Assembly: GCF_902706225.1 (NCBI RefSeq) | Contig: NZ_CACSKB010000001.1 | Coordinates: forward strand, 62,001-126,000 | DNA from: Microbacterium sp. 18062 | GTDB taxonomy: Bacteria > Actinomycetota > Actinomycetes > Actinomycetales > Microbacteriaceae | DNA: 64,000 bases | Direction: 5' to 3' | Shown: positions 7,344-16,188 of the stretch, one piece after another | How positions within the stretch are numbered: position 1 is the first letter of the stretch | Layout of the letters: each line of letters opens with the position of its first letter | Position numbers and translations under genes: made by a program | The notes under the pieces: model-generated | Database searches by the model: none | What the model saw: the letters and a program-made list of their open reading frames with translations, nothing else | Told to the model about the DNA's origin: nothing

Positions 7344-8405
7344 TCAGGGCTTCGCGGCTGTGAGCTCCTCGCGAATGATGTCCGTGCCCGCACGAAGCGC
7401 GCTCAGCTTCCCGAGCGCAACGCTCCGAGACAACGGCGCCATGCCGCAGTTCGTGCTCGGGACGAGCTTGTCCGCATCGACGAACTGGAGCGCGCGCCGG
7501 AGTGTGTCGGCGATCTCCTCCGGGGTCTCGATCGTCTCGCTCGCCACGTCGATGGCCCCGAGCATGACCTTCTTGCCACGGACGAGTTCGATGAGGTCCA
7601 TCGGGACATGGGAATGGTGGCATTCCAGCGACACGATGTCGATGGTGGACCGCTGCAGGAGCGGGAACGATCGCTCGTACTGCCGCCACTGCGGCCCGAG
7701 GGTCGCCTTCCAGTCGGTGTTCGCCTTGATCCCGTAGCCGTAGCAGATGTGCACGGCTGTCTCCGCACGCAGTCCCTCCGCGGCCCTCTCCAGCGTCGCA
7801 ACTCCCCAGTCCTGTACTTCGTCGTGGAAGACGTTGAACGCGGGCTCGTCGAACTGAATGATGTCGACCCCCGCCGCCTCGAGTTCTCTCGCCTCCTGGT
7901 TGAGGATCGTCGCGAATTCCCAGGCCAGCTTCTCGCGGCTCTTGTAGTGGCGGTCGTAGAGCGTGTCGATCATCGTCATCGGGCCAGGGAGCGCCCACTT
8001 GATCGGCTGGTCGGTCTGTTGGCGGAGGAAGGCCGCATGGTCGACGAACACGGGTTCATCGCGGCTCACGGTACCGACGACGGTCGGCACGCTCGCGTCA
8101 TATCGATTGCGGATGCGAACAGTCTCGCGCTGCTCGAAGTCGACCCCGGTGAGATGCTCGATGAACGTCGTGACGAAGTGCTGGCGGGTCTGCTCCCCGT
8201 CGCTGACGATGTCGATGCCGCGTCGACGCTGCTCGTGGGCGGCGATGCGCAGCGCATCCTGCTTGCCCTCGACCAACGCATCACCCTCCAGCTTCCACGG
8301 GGACCAGAGGGTTTCGGGCTCGGCGAGCCACGAAGGTTTCGGCAGGCTGCCGACGATGGAGGTGGGCAAGAACGTACGCATGATCGAGGATTCTCCGCTG
8401 GTCAT
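7344..8405 (-). CDS. mesD: Core-MetE type methionine synthase (MesD family)
   Basis: 353 residues, only the C-terminal catalytic half of cobalamin-independent methionine synthase; the N-terminal folate-binding half of MetE is absent. Zinc ligands are all present: H219 and C221 in VHICYGYG, E261 in SLECHHSH and C320 in STNCGMAPLS. The start is ATG 8405, which overlaps the TGA of the DUF1852 gene (ATGA). Core-MetE proteins paired with DUF1852 are the MesD/MesX system, reported to make methionine from homocysteine without methyl-folate in an oxygen-requiring reaction with an unknown methyl donor. The pairing makes MesD much more likely than the archaeal MesA or cobamide-linked MesB/MesC types. 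Confidence 0.85.
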   Translation of the reverse strand: MTSGESSIMRTFLPTSIVGSLPKPSWLAEPETLWSPWKLEGDALVEGKQDALRIAAHEQRRRGIDIVSDGEQTRQHFVTTFIEHLTGVDFEQRETVRIRNRYDASVPTVVGTVSRDEPVFVDHAAFLRQQTDQPIKWALPGPMTMIDTLYDRHYKSREKLAWEFATILNQEARELEAAGVDIIQFDEPAFNVFHDEVQDWGVATLERAAEGLRAETAVHICYGYGIKANTDWKATLGPQWRQYERSFPLLQRSTIDIVSLECHHSHVPMDLIELVRGKKVMLGAIDVASETIETPEEIADTLRRALQFVDADKLVPSTNCGMAPLSRSVALGKLSALRAGTDIIREELTAAKP

Positions 8406-9394
8406 CCGACGAGAACGGGATAGGTGGCGGCCCACCGTTCCAGGGCCTTCCCGTGCGGCTTCATGAAGTGCTCCTCCGTGTACCTCCCCTGTCTCTTGGC
8501 GAGCTGATCGCGCTCGTCACGGTCGTAGGCGATCGGCGCCCGCGAGTAGTCCTGCTGCTCCAGGCTCGGCCGGTAGATGCGCGCGGCGGCCGAGTTCGCG
8601 TTGTAGATCTCCGGTCGGTAGATCTTCTGGAAGGTCTCCATCGTGCTGATCGTGCCGACGAGCTGCAGGTCGGAGTAGTCAGCGACCAGATCGCCGCGGA
8701 AGTAGAACGCGAGCGGCGCGACGCCGGCGGGCGGCATGAAGTACCGGACCTGCAGTCCCATCCGTCGGAAGTACTCGTCGGTCAGCGAATAATCGTCCTG
8801 CCGGTACTCGACGCCGAGGACCGGGTGATGATACTCGGTCCGACGATACGTCTTGCTCGTCGACACGCTGATGCAGATCACGGGCGACATCGGAAAACGT
8901 TCCCGGTACGCCTCGGAGTCGAGGAAGTGCCGGAACAGCTTGCCGTGCAGCTCGCCGAAGTCATCGGGGATGGTGAACTCCGCCGCGGTCTTGCCTGCCG
9001 CCGGCAGCAGCACGCTGAAGTCGAAGTCGCGGACGTAGGACGAGAAGTTGTTCCCCACGATCCCGTGGCGGCGTTCGCCGGTCCGCAGGTCGACGATCTG
9101 GACATCCAGGATCTCGAGCAGCGGGAACTCCTGATCCGCGCCTCGTGCAGTGAACTGCAGCCCCACGGAGACGATCTCGAGCTCGACGGTGTACCGGTCC
9201 CGGGTCGGGTTGTCCCCGTGTGCGAGGTCGTTGAACCGGCGGTCGATCATCGCCAGAGCGTTGCGGAGGTTCTCCTGGCGGTGCTCACCTCGGGCCAGAT
9301 TGGCGAAGTTCGTGGTGATCCGGGAACTGTCCGACGGTGAGTAGTCCTCGTCGAAGCGGGTGGTGGTGATGCTGAACGTGAACTCGTTCGCCAT
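8402..9394 (-). CDS. mesX: DUF1852 protein, MesX partner of methionine synthase MesD
   Basis: 330 residues starting MANEFTFSITTTRFDEDYSP, with the conserved stretches SSRITTNFANLARGEHRQEN, NALAMIDRRFNDLAHGDNP, HGIVGNNFSSYVRDFDFSVL and DDFGELHGKLFRHFLDSEAY. These are hallmarks of DUF1852. The family is found almost only beside mesD and is required for its activity; its chemistry is unsolved. I see no signal peptide or membrane segment. The start at 9394 is set by homology; no strong Shine-Dalgarno is visible. Transcription probably begins in the 124-bp gap shared with the divergent LysR gene. Confidence 0.88.
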   Translation of the reverse strand: MANEFTFSITTTRFDEDYSPSDSSRITTNFANLARGEHRQENLRNALAMIDRRFNDLAHGDNPTRDRYTVELEIVSVGLQFTARGADQEFPLLEILDVQIVDLRTGERRHGIVGNNFSSYVRDFDFSVLLPAAGKTAAEFTIPDDFGELHGKLFRHFLDSEAYRERFPMSPVICISVSTSKTYRRTEYHHPVLGVEYRQDDYSLTDEYFRRMGLQVRYFMPPAGVAPLAFYFRGDLVADYSDLQLVGTISTMETFQKIYRPEIYNANSAAARIYRPSLEQQDYSRAPIAYDRDERDQLAKRQGRYTEEHFMKPHGKALERWAATYPVLVG

Positions 9395-9492
9395 GAGTGG
9401 CCAATCCGGTGGCTGACGGCCGGGCTCGGCCGTGCGGAAGTCGGTACAGTCATCGTGCAGTCCCACGGCGACTATCGAGAAACTCACCCTGG

Positions 9493-9508
9493 CTATACAT
9501 GCCTATAG
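9493..9508. promoter_or_regulatory. Probable LysR-type binding site between mesX and the LysR gene
   Basis: CTATACATGCCTATAG is an interrupted palindrome (5-bp arms, 6-bp spacer) that contains the T-N11-A core of LysR operators. It lies about 100 bp upstream of mesX and 10 bp before the LysR start, so it could serve activation of mesXD and autorepression. The effector (methionine, homocysteine or other) is unknown. Confidence 0.5.
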
Positions 9509-9517
9509 GATTCACCT

Positions 9518-10459
9518 ATGGCTCGCGGATCAAATGGTGTCACGCTGCAGCAGCTCCACTACTTCATCGAGGTCGCCGCGGAGGGGTCGATCAGCGCCGC
9601 GGCCGACGTGCTCTACGTCTCCCAGCCGACCATGTCCGCGGCGATGAAAGACCTCGAGACCCGGGTGGGCCGCGCTCTCCTCCTCCGTTCCGCGCGCGGA
9701 GTGACGCTCACCGCCGATGGTGCGGAGTTTCTCGGATACGCCAGGCAGGTCACCGAGCAGGTGGAGCTCCTCGAGCAGCGCTACCTGGGTCGGCCGCCGT
9801 CGCGACGCCTGCTCGGGGTGTCGGCGCAGCATTACTCGTTCGTGGTCGACGCATTCGTCCGGATGGTGAAGGGGAGCGGGGCGGTCGAGTACGAGTTCTC
9901 GCTGCGTGAGACGCGCACCTGGGACATCATCGAGGACGTCCGGACGCTCCGCAGCGAGCTCGGCATCCTGTACCGGAACGACTTCAACCGGAACGTCGTC
10001 GACAAACTGCTCCGGGACTCCGGGCTCGCGTTCCGCCCGCTCTTCCTCGCCGAGCCGCATATCTTCATCTCCCGGAAGAACCCGCTCGCCTCGCGGGATC
10101 GCGTCACCCTCGCAGACCTCGCCGACGTGCCGCGGCTCACCTTCGACCAGGGGGCGAACAACTCCTTTTACTTCGCCGAGGAGATCCTCTCCACCTTGTC
10201 GAGCAAGCAGGAGATCCGGGTCTCCGATCGCGCGACCATCTTCAACCTCATGATCGGGCTCGACGGCTACACTATCTCGACGGGCATCATCAGCGACGAC
10301 CTCGACCCGGAGATCGTCGCCATCCCGCTCGAGGTCGACGAACGCATCGAGATCGGCTGGATCGGCCATTCCGTGATCCCGCTCACCGAGCAGGCGCAGC
10401 GCTACCTCGCTGAGCTGCGGGCTGTCGTGGCAGGCTTCGGCGTGGCGCTGCTCGGCTAG
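9518..10459 (+). CDS. LysR-family regulator, probable controller of mesXD
   Basis: 313 residues. The N-terminal HTH reads LQQLHYFIEVAAEGSISAAA then DVLYVSQPTMSAAMKDLETR, with the usual linker helix after it; the effector domain begins near residue 95. ATG 9518 has AGGA 7 nt upstream. It is divergent from mesX-mesD, the classic arrangement for a LysR regulator and its target, with a T-N11-A palindrome in the gap. By analogy with MetR-type regulators it may respond to methionine-pathway intermediates; this is inference. Confidence 0.85.
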   Translation: MARGSNGVTLQQLHYFIEVAAEGSISAAADVLYVSQPTMSAAMKDLETRVGRALLLRSARGVTLTADGAEFLGYARQVTEQVELLEQRYLGRPPSRRLLGVSAQHYSFVVDAFVRMVKGSGAVEYEFSLRETRTWDIIEDVRTLRSELGILYRNDFNRNVVDKLLRDSGLAFRPLFLAEPHIFISRKNPLASRDRVTLADLADVPRLTFDQGANNSFYFAEEILSTLSSKQEIRVSDRATIFNLMIGLDGYTISTGIISDDLDPEIVAIPLEVDERIEIGWIGHSVIPLTEQAQRYLAELRAVVAGFGVALLG

Positions 10460-10609
10460 CCTCCCGCACCGATCGCCCCGCCGCCGCTGGGGGCTTCCGC
10501 TCCGTCGGCCTCCCGCAAGAGCGCAGCAGTACGGGAGATCGCGCGGTCCTCCCCATCCGGATGAACCGCACGGCGCGCTCGGCTCTGCCGCGCACGTCGG
10601 CAGCGGCGA

Positions 10610-12004
10610 TCACGGCGAGCCGACGGCGACCGGGCCGTTCTCCTCCGCCGGCGGCAGCGGTGCGGGAACGACGAGGTCCTTCCCCGCCTTCACGCCGCCA
10701 CCGGTCGCCTCCGACGCATCGCGCTGCGTCCTGTTCCTCGCGAGCGAAGCGGTGCTGCGACCGAGGATGTGCTGCTCGGTCCAGTCGCTGAACACGCGCA
10801 GCTTGCGCTCCCACGTCGGCGTGACCAGGCCGTGGCATACGCGATGCGCCAGCCACGCGAGCGGCCCCCTGAGCTCGCGGTCGCGGAACTGGAGCACGCC
10901 CTGGCCGTGGCCGAACCCGGCGACCGCGCCGAGGTTCTCGTGCACGTAGGCCTCCGGCTCCCCACCGCGCAGCACGGCGACGAGGTTCCTCGCGAGGAGC
11001 TTGCCCTGGCGCACGGCGTGCTGCGCGTTGGGCGCACAGTAGCCGCCGATTCCTCCCCCGGAGAGGTCGGGCACCGCTGCGATGTCGCCGGCCGCCCAGG
11101 CACCCTCCACGATGCCGTCCTCGTCGCCGACACGGAGATCGGCGCGTGCGCGGATACGCCCCCGCTCGTCGGCCGGGAGGTCGCTGCCCTTCACCACGAC
11201 CGGGTTTGCCATGACCCCGGCCGTCCAGACGATCAAGTCGGAGGGGATGACCTCGCCCGTCGACAGCACGACGTCACCGTCGACCATGCTCCTCACCTGG
11301 GTGTCGAGGTGCACCGTCCCTCCCCTGCGAGCGAGCTCGGAGAGCACCCACTCACCGCTTTCCTCAGAGACCTCGGGCAGGATGCGACCCGTCGCCTCGA
11401 TGAGATGGAAGTGCGTGTCCTCGATCGTCAGCTGCGGGGAGATCTCCAGCAACGAGGTGGCGAACGAGCGCAGCTCTCCGAAGACCTCGACCCCGGCGAA
11501 GCCGCCCCCGATCACGACGACGGTCAGCAGCCTGTCGCGCGCCGTTCCGGGCGGCAGCTGAGCGGCCGTGTCGACGTTCCCGAGCAGACGATCACGGATC
11601 ACGACGGCCTCCTCGACAGTCTTCAGGCCGATGGCGTTCTCGGCGATGCCCGGCATCGGGAACATGCGCGTGACTCCGCCGGCGGTCACGACGATCTGGT
11701 CGTACTCCAGCTCGTAGGGCTCGTCGCCCTCCGGCGTGATGGTGGCTCGCCGGTGTCCATGGTCGATGCCGGTGACCTTCGCGGTGATCACCCTCGTCGC
11801 CTTCAGGTTGCGGCGCAGCGGCACGACGGAATGGCCCGGCTCGATCGATCCGCCGACGACCTCCGGCAGGATCCCCTGGTATGTCATGTAGGGCAGCGGG
11901 TCGACGAGGGTGACCTCCGCCTCGCCCTCGTTCAGGAGGCTCTCGAGCCTCCAGGCGGTGTAGAAGCCGGCCCAGCCGGCGCCGACGATCAGGATTCGGG
12001 ACAT
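10610..12004 (-). CDS. ndh: Type II NADH dehydrogenase (NDH-2)
   Basis: 464 residues from ATG 12004, with GAGGAG about 9 nt upstream. FAD-binding Rossmann motif ILIVGAGWAGFYTAWRLE at residues 3-20, second dinucleotide motif TVVVIGGGFAGVEVFGEL near residue 165, and the FAD-contacting AAGDIAAVPDLSGG near residue 310. The C-terminal half has the hydrophobic/amphipathic stretches that hold NDH-2 on the inner membrane face. It would oxidise NADH and reduce menaquinone without pumping protons. The last 40 residues are a charged Pro-rich tail of no known role. It follows the zinc dehydrogenase by 34 bp on the same strand and may share its transcript. Confidence 0.87.
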   Translation of the reverse strand: MSRILIVGAGWAGFYTAWRLESLLNEGEAEVTLVDPLPYMTYQGILPEVVGGSIEPGHSVVPLRRNLKATRVITAKVTGIDHGHRRATITPEGDEPYELEYDQIVVTAGGVTRMFPMPGIAENAIGLKTVEEAVVIRDRLLGNVDTAAQLPPGTARDRLLTVVVIGGGFAGVEVFGELRSFATSLLEISPQLTIEDTHFHLIEATGRILPEVSEESGEWVLSELARRGGTVHLDTQVRSMVDGDVVLSTGEVIPSDLIVWTAGVMANPVVVKGSDLPADERGRIRARADLRVGDEDGIVEGAWAAGDIAAVPDLSGGGIGGYCAPNAQHAVRQGKLLARNLVAVLRGGEPEAYVHENLGAVAGFGHGQGVLQFRDRELRGPLAWLAHRVCHGLVTPTWERKLRVFSDWTEQHILGRSTASLARNRTQRDASEATGGGVKAGKDLVVPAPLPPAEENGPVAVGSP

Positions 12005-12038
12005 GATGGTTGATCTCCTCGCGGATCGGCGGTCGAGC

Positions 12039-13061
12039 TCAGCGCTCGCCGAAAGTGACCATGACCTTGTCGGCCGCGCCCGGAGTCGCCGCAAGGCTCA
12101 GAGCGTCCAGGGTCTGGTCGAAGGGGAGCTCGTCGCTGACGATGACGGCGTACTTCTCCCAGTGCTCGATGATCGCGTCGGTGACCTCGAAGATCTCGGT
12201 GGGATAACCCATGGAGGTGCGGATGTCGAGCTCCGCCCCGAGGATCTCGCCGAAGTCGACCTCGACGGGTCGTTTGTGCGTTGCGACGACCGTCAGCACC
12301 GAGCCGTGCTTGGCGGCCGACAGCGCGGTCTGCACGACGGCGGCGGCCCCGGCCGCATCGATGTAGACGTCCGTGCCGGCCTTCGGCGGGTGCCCGGGAC
12401 GGGCGGGGATCTCGCCGTGGATCTCACACAGCCGGGAGACGACATCCTCCTCGCCGCTGTCGATCACCGCGTCAGCGCCGACGCGCAGCGCCTTCTCCAG
12501 CCGCGAGGGGATGAGGTCGACGACGACAACGTGCGGGACGCCCTTCGACTTCAGGCTGATGACCGCACCCAGTCCGATCGGGCCTGCGCCGAACACGACC
12601 GCGGTGTCGCCCTCCTTCGCCCCCGACCGGTTCACGGCGTGATGGGCGACCGCCATCGGCTCGTTGAGCGCGGCGACCTCCCACGGGACATGATCGGGGA
12701 TCACGCGCAGCGTCACCCCCGGCTCGGCCTGCTCTATGAGCAGGTACTCCGCCAAGGCGCCGTACGCACCTCCCGAGCCGATGATCCCGCTCGGAGCCAT
12801 CATGGGGTTCGGCACCACATGATCGCCGACCCTCACGCCGGTCACGTTGGCGCCGACCTCGACGACCTCGCCCGCCGGCTCGTGCCCGAGCGGAGTCGCG
12901 CCCTGGCGCGGGGGAATGCCGCCGTACATGGTGTACATCGCGTCGGATCCGCAGATTCCGCATGCCTTGACCTCCAGTAGCACATCGTCCGGTCCCACCT
13001 CGGGCGTGGGCACGTCGACCCATCCGTTCGTTCCTCGACCGGTGACATAGACGGCTTTCAT
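12039..13061 (-). CDS. Zinc-dependent medium-chain alcohol/polyol dehydrogenase
   Basis: 340 residues of the MDR family. Catalytic zinc region KACGICGSD, GHEPAGEVVEVG in the GroES-like half, and the NAD-binding GAGPIGLGAVISLKSKGV near residue 170, followed by VVVDLIPSRLEKA. Oddly, the usual four-Cys structural-zinc lobe is missing: the region after GDHVVPNP is short and Gly-rich, as in some sorbitol/threonine dehydrogenase relatives. ATG 13061 is preferred over 13067 because GAGAGG lies 7 nt before it. The acidic residue after the second strand (VVVD) favours NAD. The substrate cannot be told from the sequence. Confidence 0.8.
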   Translation of the reverse strand: MKAVYVTGRGTNGWVDVPTPEVGPDDVLLEVKACGICGSDAMYTMYGGIPPRQGATPLGHEPAGEVVEVGANVTGVRVGDHVVPNPMMAPSGIIGSGGAYGALAEYLLIEQAEPGVTLRVIPDHVPWEVAALNEPMAVAHHAVNRSGAKEGDTAVVFGAGPIGLGAVISLKSKGVPHVVVVDLIPSRLEKALRVGADAVIDSGEEDVVSRLCEIHGEIPARPGHPPKAGTDVYIDAAGAAAVVQTALSAAKHGSVLTVVATHKRPVEVDFGEILGAELDIRTSMGYPTEIFEVTDAIIEHWEKYAVIVSDELPFDQTLDALSLAATPGAADKVMVTFGER

Positions 13062-13348
13062 CGTCATTCCTCTCTTCGGGGCGCAAGACGCCTGTGAGTG
13101 TGAGCTCCAAGGACCTCAGCCTCACGGGAAAGAGCGCTCCGGTCGTCATCCCCCCGTGCCGTCGCTGCTACCGCATCCGCAGTACCGTCCGTCGGACCTG
13201 CCGCCTCGCCGTCTACTGCGTCTGCCGTATCCAGAACGCTCCCGCAAGGGAACGCGCGGCGAGCGGAAACAGGGAATCCTGGTTCTCACGGCGCCCCGCG
13301 CGGGAACCCCCGAAGGGACGCGACCAGGCCAGGCAAGGAGCAGGCACG

Positions 13349-13663
13349 ATGACTGACGACAAGACCACGTACGAGGAGTTCAAGGTCTCCGGAGAGAATC
13401 TCCTCACCAAGGTGCGAGAGCTCATCCGCGAGGGGAACGTTCGGCGGGTGTTCCTGAAGAACGAGGAGGGGGAGACACTCCTCGAGATCCCGTTGACGGC
13501 CGGCCTCGCCGTTACGGTCCTCACCGCGGCGTTCGCCCCCGTGCTCGTCGCCGTCGGCGCCGTCGCCGCTCTTCTGACCCAGGTCACAGTGGGCGTCGAG
13601 CGACGTGAGCCCGACGCGGATGCCGCCGGGAAGTCCGAGGGCGCGGACGGCGCCGACGCCTGA
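13349..13663 (+). CDS. DUF4342 small protein
   Basis: 104 residues from ATG 13349 with AAGGAG 8 nt upstream. The core ENLLTKVRELIREGNVRRV, FLKNEEGETLLEIPLTAG and the following hydrophobic helix (LAVTVLTAAFAPVLVAVGAV) is the DUF4342 pattern; a charged Ala/Asp-rich tail follows. The function of DUF4342 is unknown. The upstream 287-bp gap to the divergent dehydrogenase contains no other gene that I can support. Confidence 0.8.
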   Translation: MTDDKTTYEEFKVSGENLLTKVRELIREGNVRRVFLKNEEGETLLEIPLTAGLAVTVLTAAFAPVLVAVGAVAALLTQVTVGVERREPDADAAGKSEGADGADA

Positions 13664-13794
13664 CGCTCACCGAGTCGGCTCGGAGATCCGGCGGATAGGT
13701 GCCGAGTCGCGACGGAATCGTCCACGTCGTGTGTGCGCAGCGCGATGGCTTCGCCGAGGTCGTCGGCGCCGGCTCGAGGTCGGGGTGGGGAAAG

Positions 13795-13833
13795 AAAGAA
13801 TCCGGCGCCGCGAGACGCTGCGCCGGATTCTTT
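13795..13833. terminator. Bidirectional hairpin terminator between DUF4342 and tRNA-fMet
   Basis: A perfect 14-bp stem (13795-13808 with 13820-13833, core AATCCGGCGC) closes an 11-nt loop. The 3' side on the minus strand continues TTTCTTTCCCC, and on the plus strand the stem itself ends TTCTTT. It lies between convergent DUF4342 and tRNA-fMet transcripts and can serve both. Confidence 0.7.
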
Positions 13834-13897
13834 CCGAGTCGATCATCCTCGCTCCCTGACGGGAATCGAGAGAACCGATCTGACCTGACTTTTTTCG

Positions 13898-13971
13898 TTG
13901 CGGGGACAGGATTTGAACCTGCGACCTCTGGGTTATGAGCCCAGCGAGCTACCGAACTGCTCCACCCCGCG
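13898..13971 (-). tRNA. tRNA-fMet (initiator, anticodon CAT)
   Basis: The 74-nt minus-strand sequence starts CGCGGGGTGGAGCAG and ends CCCCGCAA, with anticodon stem-loop GGGCTCATAACCC. The unpaired C1-A72 position and the three G-C pairs above the anticodon loop mark an initiator tRNA rather than elongator Met or tRNA-Ile2. The 3' CCA is not encoded. A 14-bp hairpin terminator lies 65 bp downstream. Confidence 0.95.
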
Positions 13972-14077
13972 GCACAAGAAGTAAACCTAGCACGCGTCCC
14001 GGACGACGTCCAATCGATCCCGGCGCGACGGCGCGCGGCGGTTGCCGGCATCGTGCGCGGCGGGGGAGGATGGGGCC

Positions 14078-14884
14078 GTGACCACGCCCCTCGCCCTCGC
14101 CGTGGCGCAGTTCGCCCCCACCGCCGACCGCGCGCGGAACCTCGAGGCGATCGAGGAGCTGATCGGCGAGGCGGTGGGCCGCGGCGCGCGCGTCGTGGTG
14201 TTCCCCGAGTACTCGAGCTATTTCGTCGACCCCTTCGACGAGTCGCTGCGCGAGAACGCCGAGCCCGCCGACGGGCCGTTCGCGACGCGTCTTACGGAGA
14301 TCGCCGCCGAGAGGGGGGTGACGGTCGTCGCTGGCCTGCTCGAGACGGCGGCGGACGGCCGCCGCGTCCACAACACCGTCGTCGCGGTGGACGGGTCGGG
14401 CGTGCGGGCCCGGTACCGCAAGCAGCATCTGTACGACGCGTTCGGGCAGCGCGAGTCCGACTGGGTCGCCCCGGGCGCCCTCGATGCGCCGGAGGTGTTC
14501 GAGGTCGGCGGCGTCGTCTTCGGGATCATGACCTGCTACGACCTGCGTTTCCCGGAGGCGGCGCGCCGCCTCGTGGACGCCGGCGCCGAGGCGCTCCTCG
14601 TGCCGGCGGAGTGGGTGCGCGGGCCGCTGAAGGAGGCCCAGTGGCAGACCCTCCTGCACGCCCGGGCCATCGAGAACACGGCGTACGTGGCCGCCGCGGA
14701 CCATCCGCCGCCGCTGGGCGTCGGCCGGTCGGGCGTCATCGACCCGCAGGGCGTCGCGCTCGCGACGATCGGCACGTCCACCGGGATCGCGGTAGCGCTG
14801 ATCGACCCTGCCGAGCTCGTCCGGGTGCGACAGCTCAACCCGGCCCTGGCGTTGCGGCGTTACGAGGTCCGCGCGAAGGAATGA
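14078..14884 (+). CDS. Carbon-nitrogen hydrolase (nitrilase superfamily amidase)
   Basis: 268 residues with the nitrilase Glu-Lys-Cys triad in order: E in VVVFPEYSSYF, K in ARYRKQHLYDAFGQ and C in GIMTCYDLRFPE. The layout fits the Nit/omega-amidase branches, which act on small amides or deaminated glutathione; the exact substrate is open. GTG 14078 has GGGGGAGGA 7 nt upstream and is better than the ATG at 14042, which has no ribosome site. It is convergent with the aminotransferase gene, with a 3-bp gap. An omega-amidase next to an aminotransferase is a recurring pairing, though here the genes face each other. Confidence 0.85.
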   Translation: MTTPLALAVAQFAPTADRARNLEAIEELIGEAVGRGARVVVFPEYSSYFVDPFDESLRENAEPADGPFATRLTEIAAERGVTVVAGLLETAADGRRVHNTVVAVDGSGVRARYRKQHLYDAFGQRESDWVAPGALDAPEVFEVGGVVFGIMTCYDLRFPEAARRLVDAGAEALLVPAEWVRGPLKEAQWQTLLHARAIENTAYVAAADHPPPLGVGRSGVIDPQGVALATIGTSTGIAVALIDPAELVRVRQLNPALALRRYEVRAKE

Positions 14885-14887
14885 CGC

Positions 14888-16090
14888 TCAGCGCAGCAGC
14901 GCGAGTCGACGCGCCGCCTCGACGAGCACCTCGTCGCGCTTGCACGCCGCGAAGCGGACCAGCGTGGCGTACTCCGCGCGATGCGCCGGCCCGACGAACG
15001 CGGTCAGCGGGATGGCGACGACCCCGACCCGCTCGGGGAGCTCGCGGCAGAACGCGTGTGCGTCGACCACGCCGAGGGGCGCCGCCTCCGCCACCGTGAA
15101 GTACGAGCCGGCGGCGTGCGCCGTCGCGAATCCGGCCGCCTGCAGCCCTGTGAGCAGGAGGTCGCGTCTGCGCTGCAGATCGGCGGCGATCCCGGCGAAG
15201 AACCTGTCGTCGAGGCGGAGTCCTGCCGCGATCGCCGGCTGGAACGGCGACCCGTTCACATAGGTGAGGAACTGCTTGACCGCGAGCACGGCGTCGATGA
15301 GGTCGGCGGGACCGGTCACCCAGCCGATCTTCCATCCGGTGGTCGAGAACGTCTTGCCGCCCGACGACACGGTGAGCGTTCGTTCCGCGGCGCCGGGCAG
15401 CGTCGCCAGGGGGCGGTGCGCGCGGCCGTCGAAGACGAGGTGCTCGTACACCTCGTCGGTCACGATGATCGCGTCGTGCCGTTCGGCGAGGCGCACGAGC
15501 TCCGTCCGCACGTCGTCCGTGAAGACCGCGCCGGTGGGGTTGTGCGGGTCGTTGACGAGGATCAGTCTCGTCCGGTCGGTGACGGCGGCGCGGAGATCGT
15601 CGAGATCGGGCTGGAAGTCGGGCCAGCGCAGCGGCACCGTCACCAGGCGTGCGCCGGCCAGGGCCGCCAGAGCGGCGTATGCGTCGTAGTACGGCTCGAA
15701 CACGACGACCTCGTCCTCGGCGCCGTCGACCAGCGCGAGGATGGCCGCCGCCAGCGCCTCGGTCGCGCCCGCGGTGACCAGGACCTCGCGGTCGGGGTCG
15801 ACGGACAGCCCGTAGAAGCGGCGCTGGTGCTCGGAGACGGCGGAGCGCAGATCGAGGATGCCGCGTCCGGGCGGGTACTGATTCTCGCCGCGGGCGATCG
15901 CCTCGCGCGCCGCGTCGAGGATCACGGCGGGGCCGTCCTCGTCGGGGAACCCCTGGCCGAGGTTCAGAGCGCCCGTGCGTGCGGCGAGGCCGCTCATCTC
16001 GGCGAAGATGGTCGGCGCCGTCGTTCCGTCTGCGCCGAGCAGGCCCGCTCCAGCGGCCACACGACGCCACGCTCCGCTCAGGGTTCGCAT
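14888..16090 (-). CDS. Class I/II pyridoxal-phosphate aminotransferase
   Basis: 400 residues. Substrate-binding NLGQGFPDEDGP, cofactor motif DPHNPTGAVF, DEVYEHLVFDG, the Schiff-base lysine in SSGGKTFSTTGWKIGW, and the C-terminal arginine region LVRFAACKRDEVL. This pattern is shared by actinobacterial succinyl-diaminopimelate aminotransferase (DapC) and kynurenine/glutamine transaminases; I cannot choose between them from the sequence alone. ATG 16090 lies 7 nt behind a minus-strand TAACCT, so a leaderless mRNA is likely; there is no Shine-Dalgarno. Confidence 0.85.
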   Translation of the reverse strand: MRTLSGAWRRVAAGAGLLGADGTTAPTIFAEMSGLAARTGALNLGQGFPDEDGPAVILDAAREAIARGENQYPPGRGILDLRSAVSEHQRRFYGLSVDPDREVLVTAGATEALAAAILALVDGAEDEVVVFEPYYDAYAALAALAGARLVTVPLRWPDFQPDLDDLRAAVTDRTRLILVNDPHNPTGAVFTDDVRTELVRLAERHDAIIVTDEVYEHLVFDGRAHRPLATLPGAAERTLTVSSGGKTFSTTGWKIGWVTGPADLIDAVLAVKQFLTYVNGSPFQPAIAAGLRLDDRFFAGIAADLQRRRDLLLTGLQAAGFATAHAAGSYFTVAEAAPLGVVDAHAFCRELPERVGVVAIPLTAFVGPAHRAEYATLVRFAACKRDEVLVEAARRLALLR

Positions 16091-16188
16091 TCGACACAGG
16101 TTAGTCGCATAGGGTCGTCCCATTCTCGGCATAGGCAACGCACAGACACGCCCGTCACAGTGAACATCGCCTGCCAGAAGGAGCAACC

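Noticed and set aside
4961..7393. An 810-codon frame that would fuse the YdbT-like protein to sequence upstream of the operon.
   Set aside because: The YdbT-like gene starts at ATG 6538 with an ATGA overlap; the upstream part passes through the YdbS-like gene in the wrong frame.
10460..10609. A possible small gene or terminator between the LysR gene and ndh.
   Set aside because: Only a weak CTCCCG/CGGGAG pairing and no supported frame; nothing I can call.
13068..13348. A small gene in the gap upstream of DUF4342.
   Set aside because: The open frames here are Arg/Cys-rich without ribosome sites; probably only promoters.
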